The translations under genes and the position numbers were made by a program. From assembly GCA_947643685.1 (NCBI GenBank), contig CANRXD010000122.1, positions 1 to 5,881 on the forward strand: 5,881 nt of DNA. Direction: 5' to 3'. Under the pieces are notes generated by a model. That model was given only the letters and a program-made list of their open reading frames with translations, was not told the origin of the DNA and did not search any database. The stretch comes from an uncultured Clostridium sp. (lineage in GTDB: Bacteria > Bacillota > Clostridia > Lachnospirales > Lachnospiraceae). Below are positions 1 through 4,568 of the stretch, piece after piece. Numbering within the stretch: position 1 is the stretch's first letter; each line of letters begins with the position of its first letter.

Positions 1-43
1 TTTATTTGTAAAATATGGGTTTGAAATATGGTTCACAGGACGG

Positions 44-155
44 GGAAAACCGGACGAAAACAGACGTCAAGCTTGTTTGTAAGGCAGTTTTTGTCCGGTT
101 TTCCACATCGGGCGAACGCCCGATGCTTTTTGTCCGTCTTAAAACGGACAAGAAG
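44..155. repeat. Cluster of three adjacent hairpins (palindromic intergenic block)
   Basis: Three inverted repeats lie end to end. Hairpin 1 has arms 44-61 and 87-104, matching at 17 of 18 positions with one G-T wobble, around a 25-nt loop. Hairpin 2 has perfect 9-bp arms at 106-114 and 117-125. Hairpin 3 has arms 126-137 and 144-155, 12 pairs including one wobble. The right arm of hairpin 1 and the left arm of hairpin 3 share TTTTTGTCCG, so alternative pairings between the hairpins are possible. No reading frame here is credible. It may be the 3' end of an upstream transcript, a structured RNA or an interspersed palindromic repeat; the window does not decide. Confidence 0.55.
106..131 (+). 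terminator. Rho-independent-like terminator
   Basis: A GC-rich perfect stem, CATCGGGC with GCCCGATG closing a GAAC loop (positions 106-125), is followed directly by C and five T residues. This matches an intrinsic terminator for a plus-strand gene ending before the window. The T tract is also part of the next hairpin, so the two structures compete. The upstream gene is not visible, which limits confidence. Confidence 0.45.
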
Positions 156-179
156 ATGCCCATGAATAGAAACATTAAG

Positions 180-208
180 TTGCACAGGAAGAAAAGGTGT
201 GATATGAT
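180..208 (+). promoter_or_regulatory. Sigma-A-type promoter with extended -10
   Basis: TTGCAC (180-185) and TATGAT (203-208) are separated by exactly 17 bp, and TG at 200-201 forms an extended -10. Transcription would start near 215. The nearest credible gene starts at 467, giving a leader of about 250 nt, or else a short RNA is made from here. A weak A/T hairpin (272-278 with 290-296) followed by a T run could end such a short RNA near 298. Confidence 0.5.
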
Positions 209-398
209 ATTTTTTGCCAGACATGGTGTTATATGGGAAGCTATCGCCATGGAAAACAAATCAAATCATTGAAAAACAAATCATTTATCTGTTTTTTTCA
301 TTCTTAGGAAATTTATAGAATCCATATTTTCAGCCCGAAATCGGGCATCAAATCCGTTTTGTAATCAATTGTAACAGGAATACAGGTACAGGAAGCCA

Positions 399-427
399 TT
401 GTCTGGGGAAGGAAAATAAATTATAAT
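399..427 (+). promoter_or_regulatory. Promoter of the Rpn-like gene
   Basis: TTGTCT (399-404), a 17-bp spacer and a perfect TATAAT (422-427) form a good housekeeping promoter, with a start near 434. This leaves a leader of about 33 nt that includes the AAGGAG ribosome binding site at 456-461. A GGAGG at 428-432 would lie just outside this transcript and would be used only by read-through from the promoter at 180-208. Confidence 0.6.
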
Positions 428-466
428 GGAGGTAGGTTCTCATATGACTCCCGGAAAGGAGAATGT

Positions 467-1363
467 ATGGGAAACAAAGAACGCGCGGGAAAGCAGCCGC
501 TGGAGGACCGGGCGTTAAAAGCAGCGGCACAGTTTATGGGACAGGAGCTTCTTCCCTTCCTTGGGATTGAAGGCACTATGAAGCGTATTGCACCCACAGA
601 GCAGGTACACATGGAAATCAGGGATCTGATGGAAGATTTCAACTTTGAAATGGAAGACGGAACCTGGAAGCATCTGGAGTTTGAAAGCGACAGCATTACA
701 AAAGAAGATTTACGCCGGTTCCGGGCATATGAAGCCGTACTCAGTTATCAGTATAAGGTGGAGGTGTCAACCTATGTGGTATGCAGCTTCAGGGTTTCCG
801 CAATACGGTGTGAGCTTAAGGAGGGCCTTAATACATACCGTGTGCAGGCTGTCAGAATGAAGGCGCATGATGCGGATCCTGTGATTGCAGAATGTGAGAA
901 AAAGCAGGAGGAAGGACGGCTTTGCAGGGAGGATTTGATAAAGCTGCTTCTGGTGCCGCTGATGGGAGGCGGAATGTCTCAGCCGGAAAGAATCCAGAAA
1001 TGCCTGAATATGGTAAAAAAAGAGAAGGAGTCTCTGGGACAGGAAGACACAGCGCGGATGCAGGCGGTTTTATACGCATTTGCAATGAAATTTCTGACAA
1101 CGGAGGAACTGATGGAGGTAAAGGAGGGAATCAAAATGACAATACTGGGAGAAATGATAAGACAGGATGGAATTGAGGAAGGAATCAAAGAAGGAATAAA
1201 GGAAGGAATGGAGAGGGGAATACAGGCGCTGGTGGAATCCTGCCAGGAACTTGGTGTGCCCTCCGGTGAAATCATCATAAAACTGATCGAAAAATTTACG
1301 CTGACAAAAGAGGAGGCGGAGGAACGGTACAGGAAATATGGTAACAGTTCAGATACCCTCTAA
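467..1363 (+). CDS. Rpn/PD-(D/E)XK nuclease-family (transposase-like) protein
   Basis: This 298-residue protein belongs, by pattern, to the Rpn/PD-(D/E)XK nuclease group often annotated as putative transposase. Family members studied in E. coli are metal-dependent DNases linked to recombination and phage defence. The core runs through residues 53-74, where Asp57 and Glu71 fit the catalytic acids (MEDGTWKHLEFES region). It continues with the family-typical DLRRFRAYEAVL helix (81-92) and the TYVVCSF strand (102-108). Position 73 is Glu where relatives usually have Gln or Lys, so activity is uncertain. Residues 235-254 carry tandem GIxE tetrapeptides, followed by a charged helical tail; both are common in this family. 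The start at 467 has AAGGAG 5 nt upstream and a good promoter before it. A very strong internal Shine-Dalgarno precedes in-frame Met224. The gene is monocistronic here and converges on the XRE gene. Family assignment is fairly sure; function is inferred. Confidence 0.85.
   Translation: MGNKERAGKQPLEDRALKAAAQFMGQELLPFLGIEGTMKRIAPTEQVHMEIRDLMEDFNFEMEDGTWKHLEFESDSITKEDLRRFRAYEAVLSYQYKVEVSTYVVCSFRVSAIRCELKEGLNTYRVQAVRMKAHDADPVIAECEKKQEEGRLCREDLIKLLLVPLMGGGMSQPERIQKCLNMVKKEKESLGQEDTARMQAVLYAFAMKFLTTEELMEVKEGIKMTILGEMIRQDGIEEGIKEGIKEGMERGIQALVESCQELGVPSGEIIIKLIEKFTLTKEEAEERYRKYGNSSDTL
1121..1138 (+). promoter_or_regulatory. Internal ribosome binding site and in-frame start (Met224) in the Rpn-like gene
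   Basis: AAGGAGG at 1121-1127 is fully complementary to the 16S anti-Shine-Dalgarno and sits 8 nt before ATG 1136-1138, in frame with the main gene. It is a better site than that of the full-length start. Initiation here would give a 75-residue protein (1136-1363) containing the GIxE repeats and the charged tail but no nuclease core. In E. coli Rpn genes the C-terminal part is known to be made separately as an antitoxin. That this happens here is inference; no internal promoter was recognised. Confidence 0.45.
1169..1228 (+). repeat. 12-bp tandem repeat encoding GIxE tetrapeptides
   Basis: Five consecutive 12-bp units each begin with GGA AT: 1169-1180, 1181-1192, 1193-1204, 1205-1216 and a diverged 1217-1228. 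They encode GIEE, GIKE, GIKE, GMER and GIQA. Repeats of this type are typical in the tail of Lachnospiraceae PD-(D/E)XK transposase-like proteins and can vary in copy number by slippage without breaking the frame. The peptide is expected to be helical and highly charged. Confidence 0.8.
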
Positions 1364-1401
1364 CTGCTTTTCATAAAACGGAAAGCATATTGTAGAGTTT
1401 T
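1358..1401 (+). terminator. Hairpin terminator between convergent genes
   Basis: An inner stem pairs 1365-1372 with 1380-1387 (8 bp including one wobble, 7-nt loop). An outer stem pairs CTCTA (1358-1362) with TAGAG (1393-1397), and TTTT follows at 1398-1401. It would end plus-strand transcription of the Rpn-like gene. It overlaps the last codons of both genes, because the convergent stops are only 7 bp apart. On the minus strand no T run follows, so the XRE transcript may not stop here. Confidence 0.45.
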
Positions 1402-2081
1402 AAAAGCCGGATGTCTTCCCGCGATATTTTCAGCTTCTTTAAAAGAGCTTCATCTTCTTTAAGCCGGGTTCGGGAAAAGAGCATTTTTGTGGCAACAGGC
1501 ATCATGGGGCGTGTGGAAAAGCCGTTCCACAGTCCCCACTTGGTATCTGAGTTAAGGAAAGCGGCCAGTATCTGTACACTGGCCTTTTCCATAGGACTGT
1601 CCTGATTGGTCAGCTGGATATTGGTCAGTGCATCATAATGTTCGATATATCCCAGGTAAGTATTTTCACAGACCTGATAGTGCTCATAATCACTGAAATT
1701 CATATACATCATAATCTTACATCCGGAGTTCACGGCCCCGGACAGAATGTCAAATACGCAGCGGATCAGATGGTTATTCCTTCCGTCAAACAGATAAGAA
1801 TAGAAGCTGGACAGTCCCGCAAAAAATGAGGGACTGACACTGACGGGCCGGGACAGGGGAGTAACAGAAGGGAGGGTATATATAAAATACTCAATATGTA
1901 CGTGAAGAGTCCTGGCAATCAGGTAGAGGGTTTCAATATCGACAGGGATTTCTCCTTTTTCGTATTTGGATATGGTGGATTTGCTTTTTCCGATGTTTTG
2001 GGACATTTCTTCCAAAGTCATTTTATTCTGTTTGCGGCATGAGCGTATCTGCTTTCCCACCAGGGCGCTGATTTCCTGCAT
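1371..2081 (-). CDS. XRE-family helix-turn-helix regulator with unassigned C-terminal domain
   Basis: From the Met at 2081 the protein has 236 residues. An N-terminal HTH_3 domain spans roughly residues 4-60; GKSKSTISKYEKGE is the recognition-helix region and LYLIARTLHV closes the fold. The remaining 170 residues hold aromatic-rich stretches (FYSYLF, MYMNFSDYEHY, WGLWNGF) and look like a separate sensor or oligomerisation domain that I cannot assign. An earlier in-frame Met at 2114 would add 11 residues but has no ribosome binding site. GGGGA lies 7 nt before the Met at 2081, and the HTH begins straight after it, so I prefer 2081. The gene is divergent from the MalY/PatB-type lyase and probably controls it and itself from the shared intergenic region. 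The effector is unknown. Confidence 0.82.
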   Translation of the reverse strand: MQEISALVGKQIRSCRKQNKMTLEEMSQNIGKSKSTISKYEKGEIPVDIETLYLIARTLHVHIEYFIYTLPSVTPLSRPVSVSPSFFAGLSSFYSYLFDGRNNHLIRCVFDILSGAVNSGCKIMMYMNFSDYEHYQVCENTYLGYIEHYDALTNIQLTNQDSPMEKASVQILAAFLNSDTKWGLWNGFSTRPMMPVATKMLFSRTRLKEDEALLKKLKISREDIRLLKLYNMLSVL

Positions 2082-2258
2082 ATGGATTTCCCCGTTCAAT
2101 CTGATTTCCCCCATTCAAAAAGTGAATATAAATCAAAAAAGACGCAAATCTCGACTGTCTTTACAAATTATCTTTCATTCTACAATAAATCATTCTTAAA
2201 ATCCATAAAATACGAAAAAAATAATTCATTTTTCCACTCACAATAGAATTTTGCCTTT
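2082..2258. other. AT-rich divergent regulatory region
   Basis: No gene is seen here. The stretch upstream of the regulator is strongly AT-rich. It holds two small inverted repeats that might be operators: ATTCA/TGAAT at 2113-2127 (5-nt centre) and AAAGAC/GTCTTT at 2138-2162 (13-nt centre). A possible minus-strand -10 (TAGAAT on that strand, near 2180) has no convincing -35. The regulator's promoter is therefore not located with confidence, and both operator suggestions are weak. Confidence 0.35.
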
Positions 2259-2287
2259 TTGATTTTCTGCTTTTATTTTGATACAAT
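2259..2287 (+). promoter_or_regulatory. Promoter of the MalY/PatB-type lyase gene
   Basis: TTGATT (2259-2264), a 17-bp spacer and TACAAT (2282-2287) with TG at 2279-2280 give an extended -10 promoter. The expected start is near 2294, which is the first base of the left arm of the 13-bp inverted repeat described next. The mRNA would therefore carry a leader of about 185 nt. A divergent XRE regulator could act here. Confidence 0.6.
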
Positions 2288-2446
2288 CCAGTTGTAACTG
2301 TTCAGTACCTTCACAGTTACGAGCAAAAATTCGTTTAAAATCGGCTCCGCCGACGGGATTTTTGCCTTCTGGCCCGGGATCTCTTACGGTCAGTGCGGTT
2401 AATGCACAGACCTGCTGAACAGTTACATCCGGTTATCAAATAAAAA
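2271..2446 (+). repeat. Inverted-repeat-bounded structured element / 5' leader of the lyase gene
   Basis: Perfect 13-bp inverted repeats at 2293-2305 and 2415-2427 enclose a 135-bp block. Weaker symmetry extends outward: the TTTTATTTTGATA-type sequence at 2271-2283 mirrors 2434-2445. Inside are two more stems. The first is GCAAAAAT/ATTTTTGC (2323-2330 with 2358-2365), nesting TCGGC/GCCGA (2341-2345 with 2349-2353). The second is GGTC-A-GTGC/GCAC-A-GACC (2388-2396 with 2404-2412) around GGTTAAT. A competing 8-bp hairpin pairs 2294-2301 with 2313-2320. The predicted transcript starts at the first arm, so the RNA could fold as a closed multi-stem domain. It could be a cis-regulatory leader, or a MITE-like mobile repeat inserted before the gene. 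No known riboswitch or T-box signature was recognised. Confidence 0.65.
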
Positions 2447-2478
2447 TTCTCAAAACAAAGAAGAAAAGGAGCAGAAAA

Positions 2479-3702
2479 ATGTATAATTTTGATGAGATTA
2501 TTGACCGCCGTCATACAAATGCCATGAATACTGACGGATTTCGCGATTACATTTTCCACGCAGATGAGAGCATGACCTTTCCGTATAAGGATGAGGAATT
2601 TATCAGAATGTGGGTGGCAGATATGGAATTTGCCACGCCGGACGTGGTCATCGATGGTATGAGAGAGCGTTTGGACAAACGGATTTTCGGATATACCAGA
2701 GTGTTTGAGAAGAGTTATTACGAGACCTTCGCTGGATGGTGCAGACGGCACTATGACTGGATTTTTAAGCCGGAGGAGCTGGTTATGTCCAACGGAATTA
2801 TTCCGGCACTGTTTGAGTTGGTTGAGTATATCTGCAGACCGGACGAAAAGGTTCTCTTTCTGACGCCTTCCTATGCTTATTTTAAATATGCAGCGGAGGC
2901 AGGCAAACGGGATTATATATGTTCTGACTTAATTTACAGGGATGGATATTATACCATTGATTTTGAAGATTTCGAGAAGAAGGCGGCAGATAAGAAGACG
3001 ACCCTCTTTATTTTCTGCAATCCTCATAATCCCAGCGGAAGAGTATGGAAGGAGGATGAGCTTAAGCGCCTGGCAGATATCTGTGAGAAAAACGGGCTGT
3101 GGGTGATTTCCGATGAGATTCACTGTGACCTGCTCCGGCTCAGTGAGCACCATATTCCCATGGGAAAGATCATGTCCGATTATAAGCGTCTGATCACCTG
3201 TATGGCAGCCAGCAAAACTTTTAATCTGGCAGGCATGATGATCTCCAACGTGATAATCCGGGACGAGAAGATGCGGGCGATCTGGCTGGAGCATCACTAC
3301 AATTTTGATAACCCCTTAAGCATCGCAGCTGTGCAGGCCGCTTACGGAAAGGGAGATGAGTGGCTGATGGAACTGAGGGCCTACCTGGATAAGAATTTTC
3401 AGTTTACCAGGGAATATCTGGCCAAACATCTTCCGAAAGCAAAGTTTAGAATCCCTGAGGCTACTTACCTTGCCTGGGTAGATTTAAATGCGTATTTTGA
3501 ACCGGATGAGAATCTGCCATTGTTCTTTGCCTATAAAGCAGGAGTTCTCCTGGAGGGCGGCAATATGTTTGTCCAAAGCTCCGATGGATTTATCCGTCTG
3601 AACCTGGCCTGCCCAAAAGCTGTCCTGGAGGAAGGATTAAAGAGAATCTGCGAGGCAGTGAATACCAAACATACAGAAAAGTATCTGGGAGAGAATCAGT
3701 AA
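2479..3702 (+). CDS. MalY/PatB-family PLP-dependent C-S beta-lyase (aminotransferase fold type I)
   Basis: This complete 407-residue cytosolic enzyme has the usual family length. MalY/PatB proteins cleave the C-S bond of cystathionine, cysteine or related thioethers, giving a thiol, pyruvate and ammonia. Family landmarks appear in order: RMWVADMEF (43-51), FGYT (70-73), NPHNPSGR (181-188, Asn184 near the cofactor), SDEIH (211-215, Asp212 pairing with the pyridine nitrogen) and ASKTFNLAG (244-252, Lys246 forming the PLP Schiff base). The last is FIRLNLACP (371-379), where Arg373 holds the substrate carboxylate. All key residues are present, so it should be active. The start has AAGGAG 7 nt upstream. 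The divergent XRE gene and the long structured leader suggest tight regulation. The exact substrate cannot be read from sequence; some family members act mainly as regulators (MalY of E. coli) or take plant or host thioethers. Confidence 0.93.
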   Translation: MYNFDEIIDRRHTNAMNTDGFRDYIFHADESMTFPYKDEEFIRMWVADMEFATPDVVIDGMRERLDKRIFGYTRVFEKSYYETFAGWCRRHYDWIFKPEELVMSNGIIPALFELVEYICRPDEKVLFLTPSYAYFKYAAEAGKRDYICSDLIYRDGYYTIDFEDFEKKAADKKTTLFIFCNPHNPSGRVWKEDELKRLADICEKNGLWVISDEIHCDLLRLSEHHIPMGKIMSDYKRLITCMAASKTFNLAGMMISNVIIRDEKMRAIWLEHHYNFDNPLSIAAVQAAYGKGDEWLMELRAYLDKNFQFTREYLAKHLPKAKFRIPEATYLAWVDLNAYFEPDENLPLFFAYKAGVLLEGGNMFVQSSDGFIRLNLACPKAVLEEGLKRICEAVNTKHTEKYLGENQ

Positions 3703-3914
3703 GCATTAAGCAAAAAGTAAAAGCAGAAATTGGAACAGATTCCGGTGAACCTGGAAAATGGGAAGATGTCAGATTGGACAGGGGCAGCCTTATGTAGGGG
3801 ACTGCCCCTGCCTGCAGTTTCCTGTGCACCCGTGGATGAGTACAGAATGCCCAAAGCAGACGTTTTGGCTTACAGCTCTTTTTTATTTTCAGCTCCGGGA
3901 GTGGTGACAATTAT
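3703..3914. other. Convergent intergenic region with a perfect 9-bp hairpin
   Basis: This separates the lyase (+) from the FMN_bind-like gene (-), which converge. CAGGGGCAG (3779-3787) and CTGCCCCTG (3802-3810) form a perfect GC-rich stem with a 14-nt loop, but no T run follows on either strand. A second, weaker stem (CCAAA 3851-3855 with TTTGG 3864-3868) is followed after about 10 nt by a T-rich stretch at 3879-3889. Together they may stop transcription from one or both sides. No gene is supported here. Confidence 0.4.
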
Positions 3915-4361
3915 TTATTCCTTTTTCTCTGCTTTTGCCAGGGCGGCCTTGATTGCGTTCATCAAAGCCGTGGAGGTATATTGGGAGCCCGCCGGATATT
4001 CGATGCCTTCCAGAGACTGTTTTTCCACGATCTGCGCGGCCAGGGAATCCATGGACGGCTGCATCAGGGGGAACATGGTAGTGACGGAATCACTTAAGGG
4101 CACCAGGGCAATGGAATTGATGCGGTCCGCGCTGACGGCCACTTCCACATTGACATTCTGGCTCCCCAGCACAATGGAGGCAGAATAAAGTCCGGGGGCA
4201 AAGGTGGCAGCCGTCTGCTCTTTGGCTGGTACAGATGGTTTGCTTTTAGGCCGGAACATGAAAAGGAGCAGCATAATTAAGAGGATGGCAAGACCGATAA
4301 AAATGGCGGTGTAAATAATTTCCTTCATTCGCAGGACAACGATTCTGGTTTTTGAACTCAT
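3915..4361 (-). CDS. Membrane-anchored FMN_bind-like protein lacking the flavin-acceptor Thr
   Basis: The 148-residue protein has a short basic N-terminus, one membrane segment (about residues 14-36) and an outward-facing domain (about 57-145). The domain follows the FMN_bind plan: GLYSAS strand, NVEVAVSADRINSIALV, then SVTTMFPLMQPSMDSLAAQIVEKQS and a final ALMNAIKAALAKA helix. In true FMN_bind proteins the SGATxTS loop carries FMN on Thr. Here the equivalent is AGSQYTS (124-130), with Gln127 in the acceptor place, so covalent flavin is unlikely and the domain may have another role. The start at 4361 has AAAGGA 7 nt upstream; the Met at position 12 has none. The gene is divergent from the membrane protein at 4569 and convergent with the lyase. 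Family resemblance is moderate; function is unknown. Confidence 0.7.
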   Translation of the reverse strand: MSSKTRIVVLRMKEIIYTAIFIGLAILLIMLLLFMFRPKSKPSVPAKEQTAATFAPGLYSASIVLGSQNVNVEVAVSADRINSIALVPLSDSVTTMFPLMQPSMDSLAAQIVEKQSLEGIEYPAGSQYTSTALMNAIKAALAKAEKKE

Positions 4362-4456
4362 GGTTTCGTCCTTTTTAAATCCATTTGATACAGTTTATGT
4401 GGAAGGAGGGCCGGATATTCCCGGACGAAAAATGCTGTGCAGGAATGGAAGGAATG

Positions 4457-4476
4457 TGGTATACTCGAAATATAAT
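4457..4476 (+). promoter_or_regulatory. Candidate promoter of the membrane-protein gene
   Basis: Two overlapping -10 choices exist: TATACT at 4460-4465 preceded by TG-G (an extended -10), and a perfect TATAAT at 4471-4476. No strong -35 is seen; TGTGCA at 4436-4441 is a weak candidate for the first. The start would fall about 100 nt before the gene, upstream of or within the 18-bp repeats. Confidence 0.45.
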
Positions 4477-4479
4477 GCC

Positions 4480-4533
4480 TGTGAAAACAGATACGCCTGA
4501 AAAAACAGATATATCTGAGAAAACAGGCAGCAC
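4480..4533 (+). repeat. Three degenerate 18-bp tandem repeats
   Basis: Units at 4480-4497, 4498-4515 and 4516-4533 share the core TGNNAAAACAG and match each other at 12-13 of 18 positions. They lie in the presumed leader of the membrane-protein gene. Because 18 is a multiple of three, one frame reads as EKTD-like hexapeptides (PVKTDT, PEKTDI, SEKTGS), but that frame is not the downstream gene's frame and has no ribosome binding site. They are more likely a non-coding slippage product or regulatory repeat. Confidence 0.55.
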
Positions 4534-4568
4534 CATGTGGGAACAAAAGAGGAAGGATGGAAGAGAGC

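Noticed and set aside
223..318. 31-codon frame downstream of the promoter at 180-208
   Set aside because: There is no ribosome binding site and the composition is that expected of AT-rich intergenic DNA; not supported without comparative data.
333..346. GCCCGA/TCGGGC palindrome as a terminator
   Set aside because: The stem is short with a 2-nt centre and no T run follows on either strand. It may be a minor relative of the 106-125 hairpin but cannot be called functional.
2129..2266. Inverted pair of TTTTTGATTT-like sequences at the two sides of the divergent region, possible operators
   Set aside because: Both are A/T-rich and short; similar matches are expected by chance in this base composition.
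3730..4188. 152-codon plus-strand open frame
   Set aside because: It is antisense to the FMN_bind-like gene for most of its length, has no ribosome binding site and no recognisable protein pattern.
50..4431. CCGGACGAAAA occurring both near 51-60 and at 4421-4431, a possible dispersed repeat
   Set aside because: The match is only 11 bp with no extended similarity around it; most likely coincidence.
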